From the NCBI GenBank assembly GCA_022925895.1, contig JAKSYS010000112.1, positions 54,314-118,313 on the forward strand: 64,000 nucleotides of DNA, in the 5' to 3' direction. Position 1 is the stretch's first letter; each line of letters opens with the position of its first letter. Source of the stretch: Fragilaria crotonensis. Taxonomy: Eukaryota; Bacillariophyta; Fragilariophyceae; Fragilariales; Fragilariaceae. Position numbers and translations under genes: made by a program. Below are positions 19,699-29,879 of the stretch, in pieces. Under the pieces are notes generated by a model, which worked only from the letters and a program-made list of their open reading frames with translations, searched no databases and was not told where the DNA came from.

Positions 19699-22600
19699 TT
19701 GCCACCAAACTCGCCCGAAACAAGCAGTTCACACACCGAAACACCCTCTAACTCGCCTCCAACTGCGAAATCAACAACTGGACCTCTAAAACGCTTCTCC
19801 GATGCATTTTCAGGCATCCTCACGCCGAAAAACGTAAAATTACCTCACGATCCGGCCACAACCGACTCGAACCCACAACCTCCGATTTCAACAACATTTT
19901 CGACGACGCCCAAAATTATACCTTCCAAAAACTTACCACCCCGGAATTCGAACCCTCAACCACCAAATCCATCACAAAATCTTTCGCAACCCCAAACTCA
20001 ACAAAGCAAAATTATTCAACCTCCCAATACGAAACCTACCAAATCTACACAAAAAACGGCCAATTCTGAAAATGATCACCAAACTCCCCCAGAAAATCAA
20101 AAACTCGCTTCCGCACGCCCAACTCCGCGCCAGGCGACCCATGCCACCTTTGCATACCCACCAACTGTCGACACCTTCTTTGACGACGACACCGATCATG
20201 ATTCAGAGCAAGACCCAAAACACATCCAGCACACATCACCTGATGCACTCACATCCTCCACGCGCACCGACTTCACTTATCCCCCAATTGAAGACCTAAC
20301 CAAGACGCTTTTGAAGTACGCCAAAAATGCAAACCTTCGCAAATTGGCTTACCCAACCGACCTTCAAGCACGCCGCCGCCATTTTAACACCTTCATCGAC
20401 AACCTTCGAATTGTTTGCAACATTTCCCCGTGGACGCGCCAAGTCTTTGATCTTTGGCCGAAACAAGTCTCTTATTCACACCCATTTGTCGGCACCGCAC
20501 TTTACAACCTGATCTTTACAAACGTCTGCGATCCCTGCCAAAAACACATCATTGATGGCCCACCAGACGCCCGCACCGCGATTCTTACTCTACGACGCCA
20601 TTGCGCACCGCTAACTCCTGACCACGTCGAGCGAACTCGCGAAGCCTTTTGTTCCATCAAACAACCACATCATGAAGTCGCCACCTCTTACCTTAACCGC
20701 ATCCGCATCCTTACGCGCGACTGCTATCATGCTGGAATCCCCAACACCGACGCCGAACTCATCAAACGCACCGTTCGTGGTGGAAGCAATCACTCCTTTT
20801 ACGCCGCATCTTATCAACGCTTCGACGCCGATATCCGTCGAGCTGAACTAAACGACGAAGCTCTGCCACCATTCGCCGAACTTGAGAGCCATCTCCTCAA
20901 CATTGACGAATCCCGTGGTCTCACCCTACCGTCTCAGAATCAACGCAACTACAATCAGCACGCACATTCTACCCGTCAACAATCTCAATCGCGCCACCCC
21001 CAAACTACCCATCGTGTTTTCACACAACGTCAACAACAAGCTTTCAGCTCCATCCTCCGCCCATATACAAATCCTAATGGCAACAATCAAAACCGAAGTC
21101 ATCCACCAAGACCACCGCAAAACCATTCGCGCCCGTTCCGACCACCTACAACTCCTTCGCGACCACCTTTCAACAATCCAAATCAACGACGCCCACCACC
21201 TCCTTCACCGCGTCCATCCAACCAACACCAACGAAACAACCGCCCACCTTTCCGACCAACGTCGAATCCAAATCAACGACCATCACCCAATGGATCTAAC
21301 ATCAATCAATCGCGCAACTCTGCATCCAACGCCGCTACCATCGTCTGCAATAACTGCGGACGCCTCGGCCACTATTCGCGCAACTGTACCAACCCAAGAT
21401 CCAACCAAAACAATCGCGCATCCAACCCGCAACGTTCAACCAACAATGAAAACGCTGCTCCTCGCAATCAACAACGCGCTTACTTTGTTACTGACTCTAG
21501 TCAAGACTCCCAAAATCCTTCAAGATACCATCACCAAGCTTTCAAAGCTTCCTCCCTTGATCACCTTGATGATCAACCAGACTACATCCCATGGCCCAAT
21601 CCCAACCTACCTCAGATGACCATCAATCAACCCCTACTTGATAGAGATTATCTTCCAACTGCCAACCATGCTCCTCCCAACTCTGGAGCCACAGCTTATT
21701 TCCCTGATGATCCCCAATCACCATACCAAAGATTTGGTCCCCCACTCCTGGAAAACTGGCTACCTGACAGTGGTGCTACCAGTCATTATACTCCACTCTT
21801 CAGCGACCTCAGTGATGTTGAACCTTGCAGTGTCCCAATCTCCCTAGCTGATGGCAGCACCAAGATGTCTACCCACAAAGGCACAACTGCATGTCACTTC
21901 ACCACTGATGATGGCCTCAAATCCATCCTAGGTCTCACTGATGTCTACTTTGTTGAAGGCCTAAGTCACAGACTACTCTCCCTGACTGCTCTATCATGCA
22001 CTCAAAACTTCAGTGTCCTGATCAAGAACAGAGCTACCACCATTCAACTCCCAAATGGCTCCACTTACACTTGGCCAATTATTACCAGAGAAGTACCAAA
22101 CCCACACCAAGCCTTTTCAACCACTTCCAACCCCAAAGAACCCTTTGACCTTGACTCTGAACCAGAAGAGCAACACTTTGATGACACTACAACTCCCATT
22201 GACACTGATCAACGCCGCTCAATCACCGCTTTACCTTTGGAACTGATTTATCGACGACTTGCTTACCGCAATTTTCGAAATCTCATGGTTGGATCCCTTC
22301 ACCAAACATGGAATGATCATGTTCTCACACCTACTGTTGACCACAATTCCTGGCCTCTCCGCATTTCCATCAGTCAAAAACGCGCCAGAAACAAAACACC
22401 TCAACGCCAAGGCACCGAACCCTTCCATCGCCTTCATCTTGACCTTATGCGCAATCCCTTCCGCTATGGTCTCACCACCAATTCCAACTACTCAGCCTAT
22501 CTGTTTATTGTCACAACCCCAGGCAAACTAACAGGTTGGATTGGTCTTCCAACTGAAAGCACAACTTCCATCCTTATTGCTCTAAAGCAATGGCTTACTG

Positions 22601-23076
22601 ACACAGAACTCCTTGGCCGCACCCAATCCGTCCGTTTCATCCGCACTGATGCTGGATCTGCTTTTACATCAACAAAATTCATCTCTGAATGCACCTCACT
22701 TGGTATCAAAGTTGAAGCTGCAGCCCCTGAACATCAAGAAATGAATGGTATTTGTGAAGCAAAATGGCGTGAAGTCCACAACACTGCCAACATTCTCCTC
22801 AACAATGCAAGACTTGGAGGTGCCTTCTTCCATCATGCCCATGCCTATGCAGTTCAAATCCTAAATGTCTGCCCTGCCAAGAATGTTATTGATCAAGATG
22901 GCAACCCAACAACTCCCTATCAATACAGCTTCCAACGCAAGCCTTCCATTGCCAACTTCCGTCTTTGGATGTCCTACCTTCTTCAAACGCTACGAACCAA
23001 CTTTCCGCAACAAGCTCATCACCTACAAGCAACAACTGCAACGAGCCTCTCGCGGCATTTTCCTCGGATTTCCTGA
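19699..23076 (+). CDS. gag-protease-integrase part of the copia polyprotein, copy B
   Basis: A 1125-codon open frame. A Pro/Thr/Ser-rich leader is followed by a copia-type gag (nt ~20284-20925), a CCHC knuckle CNNCGRLGHYSRNC (nt 21345-21386) and an aspartic protease site WLPDSGATSHY (catalytic Asp at nt 21766). The integrase core has LHLDLM, IRTDAGSAF and MNGICEAKW, supplying D, D and E. The usual HHCC zinc finger before the core is not intact: IYRRLAYRNFRNLM has Tyr at both His positions and no Cys pair follows. The frame shifts near 22960, where copy C has two more bases (GT), and this ends the open frame before RT. Acts in the cytoplasmic virus-like particle and in nuclear integration. Confidence 0.9.
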   Translation: MPPNSPETSSSHTETPSNSPPTAKSTTGPLKRFSDAFSGILTPKNVKLPHDPATTDSNPQPPISTTFSTTPKIIPSKNLPPRNSNPQPPNPSQNLSQPQTQQSKIIQPPNTKPTKSTQKTANSENDHQTPPENQKLASARPTPRQATHATFAYPPTVDTFFDDDTDHDSEQDPKHIQHTSPDALTSSTRTDFTYPPIEDLTKTLLKYAKNANLRKLAYPTDLQARRRHFNTFIDNLRIVCNISPWTRQVFDLWPKQVSYSHPFVGTALYNLIFTNVCDPCQKHIIDGPPDARTAILTLRRHCAPLTPDHVERTREAFCSIKQPHHEVATSYLNRIRILTRDCYHAGIPNTDAELIKRTVRGGSNHSFYAASYQRFDADIRRAELNDEALPPFAELESHLLNIDESRGLTLPSQNQRNYNQHAHSTRQQSQSRHPQTTHRVFTQRQQQAFSSILRPYTNPNGNNQNRSHPPRPPQNHSRPFRPPTTPSRPPFNNPNQRRPPPPSPRPSNQHQRNNRPPFRPTSNPNQRPSPNGSNINQSRNSASNAATIVCNNCGRLGHYSRNCTNPRSNQNNRASNPQRSTNNENAAPRNQQRAYFVTDSSQDSQNPSRYHHQAFKASSLDHLDDQPDYIPWPNPNLPQMTINQPLLDRDYLPTANHAPPNSGATAYFPDDPQSPYQRFGPPLLENWLPDSGATSHYTPLFSDLSDVEPCSVPISLADGSTKMSTHKGTTACHFTTDDGLKSILGLTDVYFVEGLSHRLLSLTALSCTQNFSVLIKNRATTIQLPNGSTYTWPIITREVPNPHQAFSTTSNPKEPFDLDSEPEEQHFDDTTTPIDTDQRRSITALPLELIYRRLAYRNFRNLMVGSLHQTWNDHVLTPTVDHNSWPLRISISQKRARNKTPQRQGTEPFHRLHLDLMRNPFRYGLTTNSNYSAYLFIVTTPGKLTGWIGLPTESTTSILIALKQWLTDTELLGRTQSVRFIRTDAGSAFTSTKFISECTSLGIKVEAAAPEHQEMNGICEAKWREVHNTANILLNNARLGGAFFHHAHAYAVQILNVCPAKNVIDQDGNPTTPYQYSFQRKPSIANFRLWMSYLLQTLRTNFPQQAHHLQATTATSLSRHFPRIS

Positions 23077-23405
23077 CAACTCCGCAGGCTGGCTAGTCTA
23101 CTCCCTGACCAACCCCAAAGCCTCATCATCACCCGCGATGCCTACTTTGATGAAGACTTCAATTCAGCTCTATGTTTTGATTCCAAACCCTTCGCTGGAG
23201 CCGTCCCCATCCGCTCCCATTTCAACCCAAATGGACTTTGCAACACTCCTGAAAACTCTGAACCATCTACTTTTCACCAAACTGGATCTGCAGCCAACCT
23301 TGGCAATCCACCATCAACCTTCATTGATGACACAAATCCACTGCCCTCCTGACTGCCATCCCTGAATCAACTGATGACAATACTGATGAACAACCACCTG
23401 GAACC

Positions 23406-24638
23406 ATGCCTAACCCAACCCATGCTGACCATATCAATACAGCAATAATCCAACATGGTCCAACACCACCCACACCACATCAAATCAACTTTGTCACCCA
23501 TCAACAACATCATTCCCAACTCCACAAGATGATGACCATCTACTTCCAAGAATGCAATGAAGATCTACCAACTATTGATCCCATTCACTCTGCCATGATG
23601 ACAATTGACAACTCTCCCAGCAACAATTCACAAGCCAACCCCCAGGAACCTGTGGACAAATATCTTCCAGAACCTCAGTCTCTCAAAGCTGTTCTCAAAC
23701 TTGATGATAATGTCCGAAATGCCTGGCTACATGCAATCAAAATGGAAATCAAGAACCTCATTGACCATGATACCTTCATCCTTGGGCAAACCCCACACAA
23801 AGATGAACTCATTATCCCAGTCAAACTTGTGCTCAAAGCAAAACAAACTGCATCTGGAAAACTTGACAAACTAAAAGCTCGCCTTGTCGCCCGTGGCGAC
23901 CTGGAGAAACGTCTCCTGAAAAGAGTTAAAGCCATCAACCAACAACGACTCCTTGAACAACGTCAAGAAATTGCTGAATCTGCTACCTCTTCACCTGGCA
24001 CTCCCAAACCTATACCTGTTGAACCACTCATGTATGAAGACACCTGGTCACCCTGTGCATCTGCAAGAGGGGTCAAACTATTCATTGCAACCATTTGTGC
24101 ATCCAGAAGAAGTGTCAAGAGTGCTGACTTCATTGGTGCCTACCTCCAAGCCAAAGTTATTGGCCGCCACTTTGTGAAACTGCCATTGGAATACGCCTAT
24201 CACTTCCCTGAATATGCAAAATTCTTTGGCTCCCCAATGTTACTGAACAAAGGAATCTACGGTCTCGTCTACTCCGGCAAATATTGGAACATTGAATTTT
24301 CGGAATGGCTCTATTCCCAAGGCTTTATTCAGTCTCCTTCCGAACCGTCCTATTTTGTCCGATACGACAAACACAATCAATGGCTCCGCCTACTATTTTT
24401 CGTCGACGATATGCTCTACGCTGGAAGCAACGATTCCATCGAAAAACAATTTGAAGATTCCGTCCGCAATCGCTTTGATGTCAAATTCCTCGGCCCTGCG
24501 CAATGGTTCCTACAAATGCGTATCCACAAACATTCCGACTCAAGCTACACCCTCGACCAGCACCGCTATGTTTTGAATACTCTTCAACGATACGATCCAA
24601 ATTCGAATTCCCAGAACGAGATACTCCCTTCCTCCTGA
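23406..24638 (+). CDS. reverse transcriptase part of the polyprotein, copy B
   Basis: 410 codons. Typical copia RT order: WLHAIKMEIKNLIDHDTF, then LKARLVARGD, FIGAYLQAKV, LLNKGIYGLVYSGKYWN and the catalytic FVDDMLYAGS (Phe where many have Tyr). Connection sequence FLQMRIHKHSDSSYTLDQHR follows. The first ATG is probably not a real start. This is the continuation of the gag-integrase frame after a frameshift. It ends at another single-base shift near 24610. Confidence 0.9.
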   Translation: MPNPTHADHINTAIIQHGPTPPTPHQINFVTHQQHHSQLHKMMTIYFQECNEDLPTIDPIHSAMMTIDNSPSNNSQANPQEPVDKYLPEPQSLKAVLKLDDNVRNAWLHAIKMEIKNLIDHDTFILGQTPHKDELIIPVKLVLKAKQTASGKLDKLKARLVARGDLEKRLLKRVKAINQQRLLEQRQEIAESATSSPGTPKPIPVEPLMYEDTWSPCASARGVKLFIATICASRRSVKSADFIGAYLQAKVIGRHFVKLPLEYAYHFPEYAKFFGSPMLLNKGIYGLVYSGKYWNIEFSEWLYSQGFIQSPSEPSYFVRYDKHNQWLRLLFFVDDMLYAGSNDSIEKQFEDSVRNRFDVKFLGPAQWFLQMRIHKHSDSSYTLDQHRYVLNTLQRYDPNSNSQNEILPSS

Positions 24639-24639
24639 T

Positions 24640-25482
24640 TATACTTTCAGCAAGGATAACCGCCCCGTAACCGCCTCCGACCTGACCTCGTCGAACAAAA
24701 GCAACAACGCCTTCCGTTCCGCTCTGCTGTCTGCACTCTCCTCTACCTAGCATACAACACAAGAGCTGACATCCTATTTGCTGTCTGCAAACTTGCTAAA
24801 GCATGCATCTCTCCTGGCATACCTGATTTTCGAGCTCTCACCTGGCTCATTGGCTACCTCCGACGTCGCCCTACTATGCCCTCAAATTCTATCCCGATGG
24901 CACTTCAAACCCCATCTATGACATCTGCATCCATCATCGCATTCCATACACTGATCTCACTGTCTTCTCTGATGCCAGCTGGCAAGACTGCCCGATACTG
25001 GCCGATCTACTGTTGGATACATGATCTTCTACAATGGTGCTCTTATTGAAGCAAATTCTACCATGCCAACACCTGTTGCCATGTCTACCTCTGAAGCTGA
25101 ATATATGGCTGCATGTTCCGCAACCATGGCCACCGCTCACATCCGAATGCTTCTCTATGATATGCTCTATCTTGGCACCAAACAATGGCGTGAAACCACT
25201 CAACGTCTCCCTTCTATCCCTGCCATCCTCATGATTGACAATGAAGCAACTGTTCAAATCGCCAAGAATGGCAAACTCACTCGCAAAACTCGCCACATTG
25301 AACGCCGTTTCCACTTCGTCCGTCAAGGCCAACAAGACGGCATCCACCAACTTCATTGGATTCCCTGTGACTCTCAACTTGCCGATATCCTCACCAAGAC
25401 TCAACACTCCGGCAAAATTGATCCTCACCTCACCAAGATCTTCTGTGTTCTCCCGACCACATGCTTTCATCACCGGGACCAG
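24640..25482 (+). pseudogene. RNase H end of the polyprotein, copy B (frame-broken)
   Basis: Translation in two frames gives the copia RNase H. FSDASWQDC (catalytic Asp) is near 24970. It is followed by MSTSEAEYMAACSATMATAH (nt ~25080-25140) with the catalytic Glu, then MIDNEATVQIAKN and RKTRHIERRFHFVR. Single-base differences from copy C break the frame near 24680, 25000 and 25450, the last being one C fewer in a C run. In copy C the frame ends at a TGA 12 bp before the LTR. Confidence 0.85.
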
Positions 25483-25493
25483 AGATCTGATCC

Positions 25494-25501
25494 AAGAGGG
25501 G
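25494..25501 (+). promoter_or_regulatory. polypurine tract of copy B
   Basis: AAGAGGGG lies directly upstream of the 3' LTR. It is the expected primer site for plus-strand DNA synthesis. An identical tract is at 63393-63400 in copy C. Confidence 0.85.
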
Positions 25502-26098
25502 TGTTAGAGATCTACTGTCACTCTGTCACACTGTCACTCGTAATTACTGTAAGGTTAAATACCATACGGTAATACGGTAGACAGTCCTTTATTTTCCTTC
25601 GTCTGTCCGTGACTCGTCCAGTAGTTCTGCGAATCAGAACTCTGGATCCCGCGACCACACAAGGAATTTAAATCATGTTGCCCTGAGTTTCCTAAGTATT
25701 CAAATCTGTTATGTTGTCAATTTTATTGACAACACAACTTTACTATGGGATTCATAACTCAAACACCACTCAACAAGTGGGATTAAAGCAACATAACTTT
25801 TGTGAGACTCCAACTAATATTGGAGATCTCACTTTCATTTTTCATCTACATTTTAACTTATAATTTCCACAAACCAAAAACAGTAAAGGCCTTTACTACT
25901 TAGTTCTACATCTTCTACATATTTGTAACAACAAATCTACCATCATGGTCCACATCTTCAGGACTCCTACGCCCAAAGCTGGACGATCCGTCACGTTCGC
26001 TTCCTCTCCCGTCAAGTCCGACGGCAGACTCCTAGGTCCTACTAACCTTAAGTCTACCGTCGGCCAGTACTCGCGTACCGATCACACGAATACTGTCA
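25502..26098 (+). repeat. 3' LTR of copy B
   Basis: 597 bp, TGTTAGAGATC...ACTGTCA. At three diagnostic places (CTGGATCCC, CACACAAGG, CTGTTATGTTG) it agrees with both LTRs of copy C and not with its own 5' LTR. It also encodes the start MVHIFRTPTPKAGRS at 25945, which here runs into host DNA. Confidence 0.95.
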
Positions 26099-26487
26099 GG
26101 TACTTGTACCAGTACGGGGTTCTGTCGGACTGCTGTAGTGCTCTCGTACGACTAGTCCACTGTAGATACTGGAGTACTGCAGTACCGGACGTTCCGACTT
26201 CACGGAGTGTCATACCATAGACCATAGTACAAGTACTCCGTACGCCAGTACTCCGTAGACTACCGTAGTAGAGGCTTAGTACAGTACCACGTAGTACAAT
26301 ATGCAACTTACAACTACTCGTACCAGTGCCTCCCAGACGCGAATTTGGAAGTGGTACTGTACCAGGAACTTGGAGTACCAGGTAGACAGTGCTTGCACTC
26401 TTACTACGTTTACATTGGTACTAAACCGTAGTGGCAAAGGCTCGCTCTTACCGACATACACGCTCATCACAACTAAGATCGATCGTC
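26099..26487. other. intergenic, GTAC-word cluster, upstream of CNOT9
   Basis: Starts with the GGTAC duplication half (26099-26103). The first ~200 bp are dense in GTAC/AGTACT/CCGTACG words, partly palindromic. It probably includes the CNOT9 promoter. No other gene was seen. Confidence 0.6.
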
Positions 26488-27515
26488 ATGCTGCAGTCAC
26501 CGTTGATCATGGAGACTGCTTCGGCAAACACAGCTCTCGGTCCTGTACAAGCCTCGAGTGGCACATCGGGTATGGATGAACTGTTGCCTTTGGTTTTGCA
26601 GTTGACGAATGCTGAACAGGTGCGAAATGAACATTGGTTGGCCTAATGTTTTCCTCGTTTCCACGATTCTCGCCATCACTTTCTATTGCGCTGTTGCATT
26701 TGTCTAAACCATCCTCATGAATTATACAGAGAGAAGTCGTCCTCCTAGAGTTATCAAAGAAGCGCGAATCATTTCCTGATTTGGCACCCATTCTCTGGCA
26801 TTCACCTGGAACAGTAGCGGCCTTATTGCAGGAGATTGTTTCTATCTATCCTCTCTTGACGCCACCGACCCTGACAGCTCACGTTTCGAATCGCGTGTGC
26901 AATGCTCTAGCCTTATTGCAGTGCGTGGCCTCGCACCAAGATACGCGAGCTCCATTTCTTGCAGCGCACATACCGCTTTATCTGTATCCATTCCTGAACA
27001 CTAACTCTAAGTCACGGCCTTTCGAGTACCTGCGACTGACATCCTTGGGGGTGATTGGAGCTCTGGTCAAGGTGGATGATTCGCATGTAATTTCGTTTCT
27101 CCTACAAACTGAAATTATTCCTCTTTGTTTGCGCATTATGGAGACTGGGTCTGAACTCAGCAAGACGGTCGCCACTTTTATCGTCCAAAAGATTTTGCTT
27201 GACGACGCCGGCCTAAACTATGTCTGTGCCACTGCCGAACGTTTCTACGCCGTCTCTACAGTGCTCAATAACATGGTTCTGCTGCTCCAAGCGCACCCTT
27301 CGGTCCGTTTGCTCAAGCACGTTGTACGCTGTTATTTGAGACTTGCTGATCACGATCGCGCGCGTGAGGCACTCCACACATGTTTGCCAAATTCCTTGCG
27401 CGACAATACATTTGCGGCGTCCTTAACGAATGATGCAACGGTTCAAAAATGGCTCTCGCAACTTTTGCAGGTGGTGCAGGCGAGTGCGGCAGCAGCAGCT
27501 GACAAGCGGGATTAG
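26488..27515 (+). CDS. CNOT9: CCR4-NOT complex subunit 9 (RCD1/CAF40)
   Basis: Exons 26488-26619 and 26730-27515 join across a 110-nt intron (GTGCGA...ATACAG) into 305 residues. Nearly every conserved block of the family is present: [75 protein letters not shown], and [19 protein letters not shown] near the end. The protein is an armadillo-repeat fold that docks RNA-binding adaptors and tryptophan-containing silencing factors onto the CCR4-NOT deadenylase. The ATG at 26488 is the first in frame; a second at 26509 is possible. The N-terminal ~30 residues are variable, as usual. Confidence 0.97.
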
Positions 27516-27959
27516 TTGACCAGCTCGGTTTGTACGAACAACATGGATAATTGAGATTCCTGACGCAATTGGAAGAGTTGCCGACTATAATCTATGGATA
27601 TTATCTATAAGTCGTTCGTTGATGTGAACCCAGGTTTTGTTTATGGTAAATCAACGTAGGTGCTGTATCTGTGTGTAATCCCATACAGTCGTACAGTGTG
27701 ACCGTTAGAAAAATGTGACCAAAGACCCAATAGATAACCTACTCACTTCTACTCTCCGTTCATTACAAGCTTTTGCTTCGGTGTAGAAGTGAATTTGGGT
27801 CACCCTTCATCCATGCTATGGGCTTGTAAAGATTGTATGTTAGTCCCTCTCAGAAACTAGATCGTGAATTCATATCTTTTTCACCACTCTAGCAGACGTT
27901 CCTTGATTAGCTTGGGATAAATCCCTCCCACTGCAATCCATCTTCACAATCAACAATTG
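27516..27959. other. intergenic, nothing recognised
   Basis: Downstream of CNOT9, AT-rich, without an open frame of convincing composition. Its right part may belong to the same decayed DNA transposon as 27960-28300. Confidence 0.4.
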
Positions 27960-28300
27960 AAAAATGAGCCACCAAGAAAAGCTTCCAAGAGACAACTATG
28001 ATTCCAGATGGTAATGCCATTTAGGGACCCAGGCCTGCCAAAGTAGTGATACCAAATGACAAGTTGTGATCAGCAAATGCTTCAAGTAGATTGGTTGTCC
28101 TACATGGCTTATTGGACTGAGGTCCTTGACAGGCAACAGGGCAATTCTTCCAAACACATGCATACCATCCAGACTTCCAACCTTTCCTGGAATGCCATGC
28201 AGTTCTTTGTGCATGACAAGAGGCATCTTGCATCTGAATGCGTCATGACTCTTGCATAAACACATTGCAATCAATCATCTGTCAAATTGTATAGTAGAAT
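27960..28300 (-). pseudogene. PIF/Harbinger transposase fossil
   Basis: On the minus strand two frames carry consecutive pieces of a DDE_4-type (Harbinger) transposase. The first reads ELHGIPGKVGSLDGMHVF. After a frameshift the second reads WKNCPVACQGPQSNKP and LLEAFADHNLSFGITT. A further shift gives GSLNGITIWNHSCLLEAF. The GSLDGMH block (first catalytic Asp), the EAFADHNL block and the SLN block occur in the family order. Stops and shifts show it is dead. It sits ~0.3 kb from a TIR element with a TTA duplication, the target type of this superfamily. Confidence 0.7.
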
Positions 28301-28577
28301 TTGAGATGGAAAAGTGCTGAAGTGAAACTCATTTGAATGAAGTCCTTGAATGCAGTTCCTGAACAACCAGCAATGCAAGAAGTATCAAAACCTTTACTAC
28401 CGGTAGTGGTCCTTTGCTGCTCAATGTTTCATACACATCCTGATAGCCAGCAAAAAAATGTCACTTCAAGCTTCAAGCATAGGTTTTAAACGGTTTCTGT
28501 GCTGTAAAATAGGTAGCATCCCCAACTTTCGTGATGGGCGAAGAAAATCCAAGTCTTCTGTTACTGTACGATCTTAC
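28301..28577. other. intergenic between Harbinger fossil and TIR element
   Basis: No feature recognised. It may be more of the decayed transposase region or old intergenic DNA. Confidence 0.35.
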
Positions 28578-29864
28578 TTAGGTGGTGTGTATACAGCAAA
28601 AATTTTCCGAACTTGGATCCAAGTTTCCAAGTTTCCAACGGAATCTCACTTCCAAAAACCAAAATAGATTCCCTAATTCGTGACTTAACTTGGATTTCCG
28701 AGTTAGTAAGACTCAACTTTGATCCACTTGGAGATCCAAGTTGCCCACATTTTTTTAGCCAAGTTTGGTTATCCAAGTTTCGCATGCGCTCAATTTGCGC
28801 GCGTTTCCCTTGCTACGATGCACTAAAAATGGAGTGCACTCATCGTTCATCATTGTTGTGCACCACTTTAATGATGAGCAATAAGGCTACACCAGAGGGT
28901 GCTCATCAGCCACTTAATGATCCCCCTAGTCCTATTTTAGCTGTTTAGTCTAAGATAGTAGTGCAAGCCATTGCTTCAAGCATCGCATTTCCATTTTCAT
29001 TCTTGCACTTGCTTTTAATCCAGCTCTCATTCCTCTTGTTTCGAGCTCTCGTTTGCTTTTATTTGCTGTCGTTTGTTCTTCTCGTTCCTGCCCTTCCACT
29101 CACACTCGCTCCGTTTGCTGCTCTCGCTCTCATTTGTTTGCTCTTGCTCGTTGCTGCTCTTGCCTTGCACTCTCATTCTTGATCGCTCGCGCTCGTTCTC
29201 GCTCTTGCTCTACAATTTGTTTGCTCTCGTTTGTGCTTACGTTTGTGCTCTCGTTCATGCTCTTGAACTTGCTCTCATTTCGCTTTCGCAGTCTTGCACT
29301 ATCACACTCATTCTTGCTGTCGTTGTTCCACTCGCTTCGTCGTTTCCTGCTCTCGCTCTCGTCGTTGCTCTCGTTGCGTTTGCTGGTGCTCTCGCTCTCG
29401 TTTTCGTCTGCTCTCCTTGTTCCTGTTGCTCTCCTTGCACTCTCATTTTGTTCGCACTCATTCCGCTATTTTTCATTTTGCCTCCTTGATGAGACTCAGG
29501 CATATCGGTTGAAGATTGCTTGACTGCTGTCGGTCGCAGTCATGATGTAGTGATAGAGAGTTAGTAACAAGTCCATGGTCCTGCATGGAGTATGCAGTAT
29601 GTGCATGATGCATGATGCGTGACGCCTTACGAATCTTCACTCAAAAACATTTGTCTACTGGTAGTAGAATGCTACTCACGTTCGTCTTCTTCAAAAGAAA
29701 ACTTGGGAGTTTCCGACTTGGATTCAAAGTTTTCAATTGTGCTGTATACATGCCAGTGGACCAGGACGAAATTTAACATTCAAATTCATTCCTAAGATTC
29801 CGTTGGGAACTTGGAAACTTGGATCCAAGTTTGTATTTTTTTTTGCTGTATACACACCGCCTTA
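28578..29864. mobile_element. non-autonomous TIR DNA transposon, TTA duplication (PIF/Harbinger type)
   Basis: The element is 28581-29861 with TTA at 28578-28580 and 29862-29864. The ends are inverted copies: left GGTGGTGTGTATACAGCAAA, right (reverse complement) GGCGGTGTGTATACAGCAAA. The inverted similarity continues for ~65 bp, through AACTTGGATCCAAGTTTCC and CCAACGGAATCT. A 3-bp TTA duplication is characteristic of PIF/Harbinger. No transposase is encoded inside. The interior is a CT-rich low-complexity tract. Confidence 0.85.
28985..29485 (+). repeat. pyrimidine-rich low-complexity tract
   Basis: About 500 bp of C/T-dominated sequence built from degenerate GCTCTCGTTTG-like words, inside the TIR element. 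Long open frames across it (for example 29053-29523) encode only Leu/Ser/Arg/Phe-rich peptide and reflect the composition. Strand asymmetry this strong can form non-B DNA. Confidence 0.75.
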
Positions 29865-29879
29865 GTGAGACAAAAAGAA

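Larger units (their letters stand above)
14370..26098 (+). mobile_element. complete Ty1/copia-order LTR retrotransposon, copy B (11.7 kb)
   Basis: Bounded by LTRs of 599 and 597 bp beginning TGTTAGAGATC and ending AATACTGTCA, and flanked by GGTAC duplications. Domain order is upstream extension, gag, CCHC knuckle, protease, integrase, RT, RNase H. Integrase before RT defines the copia order. Diatom genomes are known to carry many such elements (CoDi groups). At 11.7 kb it is about twice the usual copia length, because ~4.5 kb of coding-like sequence of unknown function lies between LTR and gag. Several single-base indels break the reading frame, so as assembled it is not autonomous. Confidence 0.95.

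Noticed and set aside
25945-26220. 91-codon open frame starting MVHIFRTP downstream of copy B
   Set aside because: This is the LTR-encoded start running into host sequence. Not an independent gene, but noted in the LTR finding.
29053-29523. 156-codon open frame rich in Leu, Ser, Arg and Phe
   Set aside because: It lies in the CT-rich tract, is open in several frames, and its composition follows the repeat. Not a gene.
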